Assembly (NCBI RefSeq): GCF_006351005.1
Contig: NZ_VENP01000036.1
Span: 1-32,619 of the forward strand
Source of the DNA: Miniimonas arenae
GTDB taxonomy: Bacteria > Actinomycetota > Actinomycetes > Actinomycetales > Beutenbergiaceae
DNA: 32,619 bases
Direction: 5' to 3'
The notes beneath the pieces were generated by a model, which worked only from the letters and a program-made list of their open reading frames with translations, was not told the DNA's origin and searched no databases. This document shows positions 15,502-22,854 of this stretch, one piece after another (within the stretch, counting starts at the first letter, position 1; the number at the start of each line of letters is the position of its first letter). The translations under genes and the position numbers were made by a program.

Positions 15502-15852
15502 ATGTCCGGTCAGCCGCTCGACCGACGGAGCTCCGCCGTTGCCGCACTCCCCGCCGGGAACGTCGCCCGAGCGCTCGTCCACCGGACCTCTCCGCTGGTC
15601 CGCCTCACCCGCTCGACCGCCCCGATCATGCTGTCGCTCGTCGCCGTGTTCACGACGATCTCCCAGAACGGCAGCTACGGCACCGCACCGTTCTGGCTCG
15701 CGGTGGTCCTGACGGTGAGCGCGTTCGGCGGCTGGTGGGAGACGGGGCTGCGTCGGCCCCACGCCGATCGCGTCGAGGCCGCCATCACCTGCGCCGCCCT
15801 CCTGACCTGCGTCTTCGCGGTCGTGCTCGCGCTGCTCGGCCTCTCCGCCTGA
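15502..15852 (+). CDS. Small membrane protein of unknown function
   Basis: The 116-residue protein has a polar, Arg-containing N-terminus (~40 residues) and then hydrophobic segments: IMLSLVAVFTTIS, FWLAVVLTVSAFGGWW and a long C-terminal one (AAITCAALLTCVFAVVLALL). It thus probably spans the membrane three times. The ATG at 15502 is 7 bases after a perfect AGGAGGT. It follows the CTAG repeat region and precedes the amidohydrolase by ~150 bases. I recognise no family; it does not look like an artefact, because the ribosome-binding site is strong and the frame is clean. Confidence 0.7.
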   Translation: MSGQPLDRRSSAVAALPAGNVARALVHRTSPLVRLTRSTAPIMLSLVAVFTTISQNGSYGTAPFWLAVVLTVSAFGGWWETGLRRPHADRVEAAITCAALLTCVFAVVLALLGLSA

Positions 15853-15993
15853 CGCGCGTCCCCCCACGCGCCCCTGACACCTCGCACGTCCTCTGACGTC
15901 GTTCGTCTTCCGACCTGCGCCCGACGGTGAGCGCACCCGCCCGCGAACCTCCCGTTCGCCGTCGCGCACGTCGTGCGGCCCGGGCACCCGACC

Positions 15994-15999
15994 TAGGGT
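15994..15999 (+). promoter_or_regulatory. -10 box of the amidohydrolase gene
   Basis: TAGGGT is followed by 7 bases and the ATG at 16007. The spacing implies a leaderless mRNA and decides against the in-frame GTG at 15998, which would overlap the box. Confidence 0.5.
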
Positions 16000-16006
16000 G
16001 GAGCGC

Positions 16007-17320
16007 ATGTCCGAGACCACGAACCCGACCCCCGACCGCGCCGTCCGCACCCACACCACCCCCGCCGGCTCCGCAGCCGGCTCGCCCCGATCCCGTGTCC
16101 TCGCGATCACCGGTGGCTACGTCGTGCCGGTGGCGGGCGATCCGATCGAGCGCGGAACGGTGCTGGTCACGGACGGGGTGATCTCCGCCGTCGGCGGCCC
16201 CGAGGTCGCGATCCCCGACGGCGCCGAAAGCGTCGACGCGACCGGCTCGTGGGTGCTCCCCGGCTTCGTGGAGTCGCACGGCCACGTCGGCGTGCACGAG
16301 GAGGGCGAGGGCTGGTCAGGCAACGACACCAACGAGATGACGGGCCCCAACGGCGCCCGCCTGCGCGCGCTGGACGGCATCGACATCGAGGAGCTCGGCT
16401 TCCGCGACGCGCTGCGCGGCGGCGTCACCACCGTCGTGGTGAAGCCCGGTTCGGGCAACCCGATCGGCGGACGCACCGCCGCGATCAAGACCTGGGGCGG
16501 TCGCACGGTGGACGAGCAGGTCCTCGCCGCCGACGTCTCGGTGAAGTCGGCGCTGGGGGAGAACCCCAAGCGGGTCTACGGCGACAAGAAGCAGACCCCG
16601 GCCACCCGTCTCGGCGTCGCCGCCGTGATCCGCGACGCGTTCGTGGCCGCGCAGAGCTACGCGGCCAAGCGCGACGCCGCCGCGGCCAAGGACGAGCCGT
16701 TCGAGCGCAACCTCACCCACGAGACGCTCGCGGCGGTGCTCGACGGCACGCTCCTGTGGGACCAGCACTGCCACCGCCACGACGACATCGCCACCGCGAT
16801 CCGCCTCGCCGAGGAGTTCGGCTACCAGCTCGTGGTCAACCACGGCACCGAGGCGCACAAGATCGCCGACGTCCTGGCCGAGAAGGGCATCCCGGTCATC
16901 TTCGGCCCGATGCTCACGTCGCGATCGAAGGTCGAGCTGCGCGACCGCGGGATCGCCAACCTCGCGCTCATCGCCGGCGCCGGCGTGACGGTCGCGATCA
17001 CCACCGACCACCCCGTCGTCCCGATCGACCAGCTCGTGCTGCAGGCCACGCTCGCGGTGCGCGAGGGACTCGACCCGGCCACGGCGCTCGCGGCACTCAC
17101 GCTCAACCCGGCCGCGATCCTGCGGCTCGACCGGCGCGTGGGCGCGCTGGAGGTGGGTCGCGACGGCGACGTCGTGCTCTGGTCGGGCGATCCGCTCACC
17201 GTGGGCTCGCGCGTGCAGCGCGTGTGGATCGAGGGGCGTCCGGTCCTCGAGCCGGGACCCAACGGCCAGCAGCGCGTCGTCGAGCGGTGGGAGCGGTTCG
17301 ACCGGACCGGCTGGCGCTGA
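16007..17320 (+). CDS. Amidohydrolase (imidazolonepropionase-like)
   Basis: The 437-residue protein has the layout of composite-domain amidohydrolases. A beta-sandwich start (ITGGYVVPVAGDPIERGTVL) leads to the barrel with the metal-binding H-x-H in ESHGHVG and a later QHCHRHDD and VVNHGTEAH. A TTDHP motif carries the catalytic aspartate, and the closing segment VGALEVGRDGDVVLWSGDPL returns to the sandwich. The first ~30 residues are a Thr/Pro-rich extension. Members cleave C-N bonds in cyclic amides and similar compounds; the substrate is not predictable here. The sequence GRTAAIKTWGGRTVDEQ with VKSALGENPKRVYGDKK is typical of a conserved actinobacterial/firmicute branch. It is transcribed alone and converges on the next gene. 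Confidence 0.85.
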   Translation: MSETTNPTPDRAVRTHTTPAGSAAGSPRSRVLAITGGYVVPVAGDPIERGTVLVTDGVISAVGGPEVAIPDGAESVDATGSWVLPGFVESHGHVGVHEEGEGWSGNDTNEMTGPNGARLRALDGIDIEELGFRDALRGGVTTVVVKPGSGNPIGGRTAAIKTWGGRTVDEQVLAADVSVKSALGENPKRVYGDKKQTPATRLGVAAVIRDAFVAAQSYAAKRDAAAAKDEPFERNLTHETLAAVLDGTLLWDQHCHRHDDIATAIRLAEEFGYQLVVNHGTEAHKIADVLAEKGIPVIFGPMLTSRSKVELRDRGIANLALIAGAGVTVAITTDHPVVPIDQLVLQATLAVREGLDPATALAALTLNPAAILRLDRRVGALEVGRDGDVVLWSGDPLTVGSRVQRVWIEGRPVLEPGPNGQQRVVERWERFDRTGWR

Positions 17321-17389
17321 CCGGCCGGCGCCGACCCGTCGGAGCTGCGCCGCGGCTCGGCTGATCGTGCGCCGGTCGCCGTCCCCGCG

Positions 17390-17992
17390 TCAGGGCAGCA
17401 GCCGCCCGAGGCGGACGGCGTAGCGCACGTCCTGGGCCAGGAGGAACGCCCCCTGGAGCACGACGGCGAGCCCGTCGCCCCGGCGGCCGGCAAGCCTCCC
17501 GCGGGGGTTGGCCAGCAGGGTGGTGCCCGTGGCGAGGTAGCCGACGTCGAGGGCGGCGTTGACCGCGAGCGAGCGGCGCAGCCGCGTGCCACGGCGCACG
17601 GCGGCGCGTCCGCACTCGGCGTCGGGACCACGGCTCGCGCGGGCGAACCGCACGGCGCCGACGAGGGCGATCACGCCGTCGACCACGGCCCACACGAGCG
17701 TCTGACGGCCGAAGTCCACCGCACGCGGGCGGCCCGTCCGGGCCCCGACCACCCACGTGGCCGCGCCGACGGCGGCCGATCCGGTCGCCCACGCGGCCAG
17801 GGCGCCGAGCAGCTGGCGCTCCTCCTGCGCGACCGCCTCGGCCAGCGTGACGCCCTCGGTGACGGTGAGCTCGTCGATCGACCAGGCGGCGTGCGCGGGC
17901 GAATCGGCGACCTGCGTCTCGTCGGGGTGGGGCTCGCAGGCCGGGTCGCACGGGTCGGGCCGCTCGACGAGCAACGCCTCGTCCTCGGTCAT
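17390..17992 (-). CDS. Integral membrane protein of unknown function
   Basis: The 200-residue protein has an acidic, Pro-rich N-terminus with two close cysteines (PDPCDPACEPHPDE). After a short helix (TLAEAVAQEERQLLGALAAW) come four likely membrane segments: one around GSAAVGAATWVVGA, then LVWAVVDGVIALVGAV, a segment around AALDVGYLATGTTLLA and GLAVVLQGAFLLAQDV. The regular spacing suggests a four-helix bundle. The ATG at 17992 has only a weak ribosome-binding site of its own, but the stop of a 15-codon ORF with a strong one overlaps it (ATGA), so translation may depend on that leader ORF. No function can be assigned. Confidence 0.7.
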   Translation of the reverse strand: MTEDEALLVERPDPCDPACEPHPDETQVADSPAHAAWSIDELTVTEGVTLAEAVAQEERQLLGALAAWATGSAAVGAATWVVGARTGRPRAVDFGRQTLVWAVVDGVIALVGAVRFARASRGPDAECGRAAVRRGTRLRRSLAVNAALDVGYLATGTTLLANPRGRLAGRRGDGLAVVLQGAFLLAQDVRYAVRLGRLLP

Positions 17993-18036
17993 CTCTGCCC
18001 CACTTCCGTGCGCCGGTGATCGGCCCCCGCCGCCAT
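17989..18036 (-). CDS. Candidate 15-codon leader ORF coupled to the membrane-protein gene
   Basis: On the minus strand an ATG at 18036 follows a strong Shine-Dalgarno stretch (GGGGAGAGG, 3 bases before it). The ORF encodes MAAGADHRRTEVGQR and ends in a TGA that overlaps the ATG of the next gene by 4 bases (ATGA). This looks like a small upstream ORF for translational coupling; no attenuator-like run of one amino acid is present. A chance ORF remains possible. Confidence 0.45.
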   Translation of the reverse strand: MAAGADHRRTEVGQR

Positions 18037-18063
18037 GTTCCTCTCCCCGGGCGGCCCGACCTA

Positions 18064-18094
18064 GAGCCGAACGGACAGACCTGTGAGCCGAACG
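18064..18094. repeat. Pair of 10-base direct repeats in a divergent promoter region
   Basis: GAGCCGAACG occurs at 18064-18073 and again at 18085-18094, exactly 21 bases apart, i.e. two helical turns on the same face. The pair lies between the divergent membrane-protein and PAP2 genes, 45-80 bases from the PAP2 -10 box, a fitting place for a regulator that binds as a dimer in tandem. Confidence 0.45.
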
Positions 18095-18139
18095 TCTACG
18101 GCGCCGGGCCGACGCGCACGACGTGCGCCGACGCCTGGG

Positions 18140-18145
18140 TAGCGT
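18140..18145 (+). promoter_or_regulatory. -10 box of the PAP2 gene
   Basis: TAGCGT is followed by 6 bases and the ATG at 18152; no Shine-Dalgarno sequence lies in front of this ATG, so a leaderless transcript is likely. Confidence 0.45.
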
Positions 18146-18151
18146 GGGCCG

Positions 18152-18787
18152 ATGCGTCGGAACCTGGTGCTCTACGGGCTGCTCGCCGTCGTGCTCGGCC
18201 TCGCGATCGGTGTGTGGGTGGAGGCGGCCGGTGGCGGTGCGCTGCCGATCGACGACGTCTGGGCCGCGTGGATGCTCGACATCCGCGTGCCCGTCGGCGA
18301 GACGATCGCGCGCTTCCTCAACGACGTCGGCGGTGGCTGGCTCGGGGTGGTCGTGGTGCCCCTCGTGACGATCGCGGTGCTGCTCGGGCTGCGGCGCCCG
18401 TGGGCCGCGCTGTACTACGCCGTCGCGGCGGTGAGCAGCGTCGCCCTGGTGCAGGGGCTGAAGTGGCTCTTCGACCGCGCGCGACCGGAGGACATGCTCG
18501 TCACCAGCGACGCCGGCTCGTTCCCGTCGGGCCACGTGGCGAACGCCGCGACGATCGCGGTGACGCTCACGGTCATCGCCGCGCGCGCCTGGGTCGCGTG
18601 GCTCGGCGGCGTGTACGTGCTGCTCATGGTGGTGAGCCGGGCATACCTCACGGTGCACTGGCTCTCCGACACGGTCGCCGGCGCCCTGATCGGAGCCGGC
18701 GTCGCCCTCGCCGTCGCCGCGGCGTTCCTGCCGCGGCTCACGGCGGAACGCGAGCGGCACCGGGCGCGCGCCGCCGTCGGGTCTTGA
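18152..18787 (+). CDS. PAP2-family membrane phosphatase
   Basis: The 211-residue protein carries the three PAP2 phosphatase signatures in order: KWLFDRARP (the K-x6-RP motif, ~residues 108-116), PSGH (~128-131) and SRAYLTVHWLSD (~167-178). The conserved Lys, Arg, His, Arg and His/Asp catalytic set is complete. Six hydrophobic segments surround the motifs, as in undecaprenyl-diphosphate or phosphatidate phosphatases; the active site would face outward. The exact lipid phosphate substrate is unknown. The basic C-terminus (ERERHRARAAVGS) is cytoplasmic. It probably has its own promoter, and the next gene starts 73 bases later. Confidence 0.9.
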   Translation: MRRNLVLYGLLAVVLGLAIGVWVEAAGGGALPIDDVWAAWMLDIRVPVGETIARFLNDVGGGWLGVVVVPLVTIAVLLGLRRPWAALYYAVAAVSSVALVQGLKWLFDRARPEDMLVTSDAGSFPSGHVANAATIAVTLTVIAARAWVAWLGGVYVLLMVVSRAYLTVHWLSDTVAGALIGAGVALAVAAAFLPRLTAERERHRARAAVGS

Positions 18788-18810
18788 CGCCTTCGTAGAC
18801 TGGATCGGCG

Positions 18811-18842
18811 GTTCGCCCGCCCTGCTTGCGTCCGTTCGCCCG
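18811..18842. repeat. Two 9-base direct repeats before the membrane-anchored HTH-like gene
   Basis: GTTCGCCCG is found at 18811-18819 and 18834-18842, 23 bases apart, between the TAGACT at 18796 (possible -10) and the ribosome-binding site. The sequence is simple and GC-rich, so chance is possible. Confidence 0.25.
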
Positions 18843-18860
18843 TTCCGCCAAGGAGTCCCC

Positions 18861-19376
18861 GTGCTCGCTGTTCTCGTGGTGCTCCTCGGCCTTCCGCTCC
18901 TCGCGATCGTCTCGATCCGCGCCGAGCGCTGGCTGCGCGAGCGGGAGGACGCCCGCGGCGGCGCCGAGGTCTACACCGACGGCGAGCTCACGCTGTTCTC
19001 CCTCGGCTCGCTGAGCGACGGCGAGCTGGCCCACGTGCTCGAGGCGGAGCGGGCCGCGACGCGCGGCGGCGCGGACTCCGACGGCGCGCACGACATCCGC
19101 GACGGGCACGCCGCGCGCGACACCCTCGGCGCGCACGACGGCGAGCCCACCCTGGCCGCGAAGCGCCGCATGCGGCTCGCGCCCGAGCGGCCCTGGTCTC
19201 GTCAGGAGACCATCGAGCTGCTCTACCGCTACACCGACGGCGAGGGGCTGGGGCAGATCGCGACGGCGATCGGTCGTCCGTTGGAGGCGGTCGCCGGCCA
19301 CCTCGGCGCTTTGATCGGCGACGGCGTGACGTCGCGCTCCGAGGCGGAGGCGGCGCTCCTGCGCCTCGTGGCCTGA
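18861..19376 (+). CDS. Membrane-anchored protein with helix-turn-helix-like C-terminus
   Basis: The 171-residue protein starts with one membrane helix (VLAVLVVLLGLPLLAIVSI) directly followed by a charged stretch (RAERWLREREDARGG). A short acidic domain (DGELTLFSLGSLSDGELAHVL), a polar linker rich in Asp, Gly and His, and a C-terminal module then follow: PWSRQETIELLYRYTDG with RPLEAVAGHLGALI. That module has the three-helix spacing of SANT/Myb-like or helix-turn-helix proteins, with W-S-x-x-E-T and V-A-x-H-L as anchor residues. The same anchors are seen in the tail of the broken helicase (from 4257). The GTG at 18861 follows AAGGAG by 5 bases. Function unknown; a membrane-tethered nucleic-acid-binding role is inferred only. 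Confidence 0.65.
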   Translation: MLAVLVVLLGLPLLAIVSIRAERWLREREDARGGAEVYTDGELTLFSLGSLSDGELAHVLEAERAATRGGADSDGAHDIRDGHAARDTLGAHDGEPTLAAKRRMRLAPERPWSRQETIELLYRYTDGEGLGQIATAIGRPLEAVAGHLGALIGDGVTSRSEAEAALLRLVA

Positions 19377-19421
19377 CGGCCCGAGGTCCCCGCCGGCACG
19401 CGCGGCCGGAGCTCTTCCTGC

Positions 19422-19440
19422 GAACCGAGGTCGTCGGTTC
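19422..19440. promoter_or_regulatory. Perfect inverted repeat over the -35 region of the ABC operon, candidate operator
   Basis: GAACCGA, 5 bases, TCGGTTC: a perfect 7-base inverted repeat. The expected -35 position (17 bases before TACCGT at 19452) falls inside it, so a bound repressor would block the promoter. It could also be a terminator hairpin for the preceding gene, which ends 46 bases upstream, but it has no T-run. Confidence 0.5.
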
Positions 19441-19451
19441 TCGCCCGGGGC

Positions 19452-19457
19452 TACCGT
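19452..19457 (+). promoter_or_regulatory. -10 box of the ABC transporter operon
   Basis: TACCGT is 7 bases before the ATG at 19465, again the leaderless layout, and 12 bases after the inverted repeat described at 19422-19440. Confidence 0.45.
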
Positions 19458-19464
19458 GAAGCCC

Positions 19465-20403
19465 ATGTGCACGTCCGAGTCCGCCGGCCCCGCCGTGGAG
19501 GTCCGCGGGCTGAGCAAACGGTTCGGACGCCACCTCGCCGTCGACGACCTCACGCTCACCGTCGCACCCGGCGTCGTCTTCGGACTGATCGGCCCGAACG
19601 GCGCGGGCAAGACCACGACGCTGCGGATGCTCCTCGACGTCATCCGGCCCACCGCGGGCGTCGTGCGGGTGCTGGGGCAGGACCCGCGCCGGGTCGGCCC
19701 GGCGCTGCGACGCCGGATCGGGTACGTCCCGGGCGACCTGCGCCTGGACGGCCGCGTCACCGGGCGGCGCCTGCTCGCGTTCTACGCCGGGGTGTCCGGC
19801 GGCGTCCGGTCCGGTGAGGCGGACGCGCTGGCCGAGCGGCTCGGCGTCGAGCTGGACCGCCCCGTCCGCACGCTCTCGAAGGGCAACCGGCAGAAGCTCG
19901 GCCTCGTCCAGGCGTTCTGGCACCGGCCGGAGCTCCTCGTGCTCGACGAGCCGACGAGCGGCCTCGACCCGCTGCTGCAGCGTGAGTTCCTCGCGCTGGT
20001 GCGCGAGGCGCGCGACGCGGGGCAGACGGTGCTGCTCAGCTCGCACGTGCTCAGCGAGCTCCAGCAGGTCGCCGACGAGATCGTGGTGCTCGCGCACGGC
20101 CGCGTGGTCGCCGAGGGCGACGTCGCGTCCCTGCGGCTGTCCACCGTGCGGCACGTGCAGGTCGGGCTCGGTGACACCTCGGTCGAGGCGGTGCAGGCGG
20201 CGCTCGCGCCGATCGGCACGCTGCGCGAGGTGGACGTGCGGGAGCAGGGCGGCGCGGTGCGCGTCTCGGCCACGGCCGACGGCGAGATCGATCCGCTGGT
20301 GAAGGCCCTGGCACGGTTCCGGGTCCTCGACCTGTCCGCGCAGGAGCCCGACCTCGAGGAGTCCGTCCTGCGCCTGTACGGGCAGGAGGGGACCGGTGGC
20401 TGA
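19465..20403 (+). CDS. ABC transporter ATP-binding protein (ABC-2 exporter type)
   Basis: The 312-residue protein is a complete ABC ATPase: Walker A GPNGAGKTT at residues 43-51, a Q-loop-like region before RRRIGYVPGDL, the signature LSKGNRQKLGL (an accepted variant of LSGGQ in this subfamily), Walker B LLVLDEPTSGLDP and the H-loop LLSSHVLSEL. The C-terminal ~90 residues are the usual regulatory extension of exporters of this group (drug, lipid or bacteriocin efflux). The ATG at 19465 is preferred over the GTG at 19456, because the latter overlaps the -10 box. The last 8 bases overlap the permease gene, so both form one operon under the inverted repeat upstream. Confidence 0.92.
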   Translation: MCTSESAGPAVEVRGLSKRFGRHLAVDDLTLTVAPGVVFGLIGPNGAGKTTTLRMLLDVIRPTAGVVRVLGQDPRRVGPALRRRIGYVPGDLRLDGRVTGRRLLAFYAGVSGGVRSGEADALAERLGVELDRPVRTLSKGNRQKLGLVQAFWHRPELLVLDEPTSGLDPLLQREFLALVREARDAGQTVLLSSHVLSELQQVADEIVVLAHGRVVAEGDVASLRLSTVRHVQVGLGDTSVEAVQAALAPIGTLREVDVREQGGAVRVSATADGEIDPLVKALARFRVLDLSAQEPDLEESVLRLYGQEGTGG

Positions 20404-21211
20404 GGGGGTGGTCGCCACGCCGCGCCGCCTGCCGGTGCTGCGGCGCGCGCTGGCGGAGTCCTGGCGCGCCGTCGTGGCGTGGGCCGTCGGCATCCTCGCG
20501 GTGCTCGCGCTCTACCTCCCGCTCTTCCCGAGCATCGGCAGCAACGGGGAGATGCAGTCGATCATCGACTCCCTCCCGCCGCAGCTCGTGAGCACGCTGG
20601 GCTACGACGACATCGGCACCGGCGCGGGCTACACCGAGGCGACCTTCCTCGGCCTCATGGGGTTCGTCCTGCTCACGATCGCCGGCATCTCCTGGGGTGC
20701 CTCCGCGATCGGCGGGGCGCAGGAGTCCGGGCGTCTCGAGCTGGACCTGGCCCACGCCGTCGGGCGCGTGTCGTACGCCCTCGAGCAGGCGCTCGCGCTC
20801 GTGGTGCGCCTGGCCGCCCTCGGCGCCTTCGCGGGCCTGGTGATCCTCGCGCTCAACGGGCCGAGCGAGCTCGACCTCACGGTCGGCGGGGTCGTCTGGG
20901 CCTGCGTCGCGCTCGTCGGACTCACCCTGGCGTCGGCGACGGCGGCGCTCGCCGGGGGAGCGGCGTCGGGTCGGCGCGTGGTCGGGGTCGGGACGGGGGC
21001 CGCCGTCGCCGTGGTCGGCTATCTCGCGAACGCGCTCGCGCAGCAGGGCGACACGTTCGCGTGGCTGCGGCCGTTCTCGCCGTACGCGTGGGCGTTCGAC
21101 TCGCCGCCGCTCACCGATCCCGACCCGGCGTCGATCGGCCTGCTCTGGCTGCTCGCGGCGGTGTTCGCGGCAGCCGCGGCCGAGCTGCTGCGGCGCCGCG
21201 ACGTGGGCTGA
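20396..21211 (+). CDS. ABC-2 type transporter permease
   Basis: The 271-residue product has six hydrophobic segments: WAVGILAVLALYLPLF, ATFLGLMGFVLLTIAGISWG, LVVRLAALGAFAGLVILAL, VWACVALVGLTLASATAALA, VGTGAAVAVVGYLANALA and LLWLLAAVFAAAAAEL. A first extracytoplasmic loop (GEMQSIIDSLPPQLVSTLG) and a cytoplasmic stretch with GAQESGRLELDLAHAVGR are typical of ABC-2 permeases. The GTG at 20396 overlaps the end of the ATPase gene by 8 bases. The pair probably makes a 2+2 exporter; the cargo is not predictable. The unusually Ala-rich C-terminus ends in Arg-rich residues inside the cytoplasm. Confidence 0.88.
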   Translation: MAEGVVATPRRLPVLRRALAESWRAVVAWAVGILAVLALYLPLFPSIGSNGEMQSIIDSLPPQLVSTLGYDDIGTGAGYTEATFLGLMGFVLLTIAGISWGASAIGGAQESGRLELDLAHAVGRVSYALEQALALVVRLAALGAFAGLVILALNGPSELDLTVGGVVWACVALVGLTLASATAALAGGAASGRRVVGVGTGAAVAVVGYLANALAQQGDTFAWLRPFSPYAWAFDSPPLTDPDPASIGLLWLLAAVFAAAAAELLRRRDVG

Positions 21212-21217
21212 GGAGCG

Positions 21218-21682
21218 TCAGCGCTCGACGAGGATCCCGTCGGCGTCGCTCCACAGGTGCGCGCCCGGGCGGAACGTCACGCCGCCGATCGTCACCGGGA
21301 CGTCGACCGTGCCCTCACCCGTCTTGCCGCTCGTGCGCGGGTTGGTGCCGAGCGCCTTCACGCCGATGTCCAGCCGGTCGATCAGCAGCGCGTCCCGGAT
21401 GGCGCCGTGGATCACGAGCCCGGCCCAGTCGTGCGCCACGGCAAGTCCGGCGATGACGTCGCCCACGAGCGCCGTCGCGAGCGAGCCGCCGCCGTCGACG
21501 ACCAGCACCGCGCCGTCGCCCGGCGTCTGCAGGACCTCCTTGAGCAGGGCGTTGTCCTGGTAGCACCGCACGGTGCGCACGTGTCCGGCGAACGCGTGCC
21601 GGCGTCCGAACGAACGCAGCTGGAGGCAGAGCGAGACGAGCTCGTCGCCACGTTCGTCGTACACGTCCGCCGTCGCCGCCAT
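21218..21682 (-). CDS. RraA family protein
   Basis: The 154-residue protein has the RraA fold signature: [19 protein letters not shown], then [38 protein letters not shown] and [18 protein letters not shown]. In the family, the G-x-x-RD segment is the oxaloacetate/4-hydroxy-4-methyl-2-oxoglutarate aldolase-type active site, whereas in E. coli RraA inhibits RNase E. Which role applies is unclear. The ATG at 21682 is chosen because the annotated-looking longer frame adds only an Arg-rich stub; a GTG precedes it directly. The gene is monocistronic, with a possible TAGGTT -10 box near 21732, and it converges on the ABC permease with 6 bases between stops. Confidence 0.85.
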   Translation of the reverse strand: MAATADVYDERGDELVSLCLQLRSFGRRHAFAGHVRTVRCYQDNALLKEVLQTPGDGAVLVVDGGGSLATALVGDVIAGLAVAHDWAGLVIHGAIRDALLIDRLDIGVKALGTNPRTSGKTGEGTVDVPVTIGGVTFRPGAHLWSDADGILVER

Positions 21683-21832
21683 CACGCACCGTCCTCGACT
21701 CGTCCGACCGGGCACGCCCCGCTGGCTGGGAACCTAGCGCGCGGCGGGGCGGCCCACCCCCGGTATTCGGCGGCGAGATCGCCCGAATGGCACGCGTTCG
21801 TGCAGAGCGGGCGAAGTTCTGCGCCGATCCCG

Positions 21833-21847
21833 GCCCCGCCCGGGGGC
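21833..21847 (-). terminator. Possible terminator hairpin of the first aldo/keto reductase gene
   Basis: On the minus strand GCCCC, CGGGC, GGGGC form a GC-only 5-base stem with a 5-base loop, only 5 bases after the stop codon at 21853. No T-run. Weak, but well placed. Confidence 0.3.
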
Positions 21848-21852
21848 GTGCG

Positions 21853-22695
21853 TCAGAACTCCTCCCACGTCGCGGGGTCCTGGTCGGGGTTCACGCGCTG
21901 ACCGCGCCCGAGCGCCGTGATCGCGGCGAGGTCGTCCGCGCTGAGCAGCGGGGCGAGGTCGAGCGCGGCGAGGTTGGCCAGCCGGCGCTCGGCCGAGGAC
22001 GCCTTGGGCAGCGGGACGACGCCGCGGGCGATCTCCCAGTCGAGCACCACGGTGCCCGGGCCCACGTCGTGGGCGCGCGCGATCGCGCAGATCACCGGGT
22101 CCTCGAGGAGGTCGCCCGCGCGACCCAGCGGACTCCAGGCCTCCGTGCGGACGCCGCGCTCGCCGTCGGCCGCGAGCTGGTCCACCTGCGGGAGGTAGGG
22201 GTGCAGCTCGATCTGGTTGACGCTCGGGGCGACGCCGTGGTCGGCGACGAGCCGGTCGAGGTGCTCGGGCAGGAAGTTGCTCACCCCGACCGAGCGCACC
22301 AGACCGTCGGCCTTCGCCTGCAGGAGCGCGCCGAACACCTCGGAGTACTTGTCCAGGCGGGGCAGCGGCCAGTGGATGAGCACGAGGTCGAGGTAGTCCA
22401 GACCCGTGCGGAACAGCGACTCCTCGACCGTCTGACGGGTGGCCCCGGCCTCCTGGTGGTCGCCCCGGATCTTGGTGGTGAAGCGCAGCCCCTCGCGGGG
22501 CACGCCGCTCGTCCGCAGCCCGGCGCCGACGCCGCCCTCGTTCTCGTAGCGCTCCGCGGAGTCGATCAGGCGGTACCCGTGGCCGATCGCCGCGGCGACG
22601 ACGTCGCGGGCCTCGACGCCGCGCAGCGGCCAGGTGCCGAACCCGATCGGGGGGAGGGTGGTGCCGTCGTTGAGGGTGTGCCAGCCGGGAGGCAC
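21853..22695 (-). CDS. Aldo/keto reductase (start uncertain)
   Basis: The body shows the aldo/keto reductase set: LNDGTTLPPIGFGTW, IDSAERYENE (Asp and Tyr of the catalytic tetrad), TTKIRGDH (Lys), LIHWPLP (His), then GVSNFLPEHLDRL and the NADPH-binding end VPLPKASS. It would reduce an aldehyde or ketone with NADPH in the cytosol; substrate unknown. The start is a problem. In-frame GTGs at 22695 and 22803 have no ribosome-binding site, while an ATG at 22778 with a good context (CAGGAT box 6 bases upstream) is in a different frame. If that ATG is real, a base is missing between 22778 and 22700. I give 22695, 280 residues, as the conservative start. Confidence 0.85.
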   Translation of the reverse strand: MPPGWHTLNDGTTLPPIGFGTWPLRGVEARDVVAAAIGHGYRLIDSAERYENEGGVGAGLRTSGVPREGLRFTTKIRGDHQEAGATRQTVEESLFRTGLDYLDLVLIHWPLPRLDKYSEVFGALLQAKADGLVRSVGVSNFLPEHLDRLVADHGVAPSVNQIELHPYLPQVDQLAADGERGVRTEAWSPLGRAGDLLEDPVICAIARAHDVGPGTVVLDWEIARGVVPLPKASSAERRLANLAALDLAPLLSADDLAAITALGRGQRVNPDQDPATWEEF

Positions 22696-22854
22696 GTCGC
22701 GTGCCGACGGGATCGAGCCGGCGGTGGGGGACTGCTGGTGGACGTGCTGGCGGGCGTCGTGCCGGCGGGGGTCGTCATCACCCCATCCTGCCCCGTTGTC
22801 CACAGAGACGGACGAGGACTTCCGCCGCTCGTGACTAGTGGCCGACGATGGCGC

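Noticed and set aside
19465-20403. Altered ABC signature (LSKGN) as a sign of inactivity
   Set aside because: This variant is usual in ABC-2 exporter ATPases, and Walker A, Walker B and the H-loop are intact.
21787-22854. Upstream part of the long plus-strand frame that contains the membrane protein
   Set aside because: Antisense to the aldo/keto reductase; real membrane-protein features begin only at the ATG at 22855.
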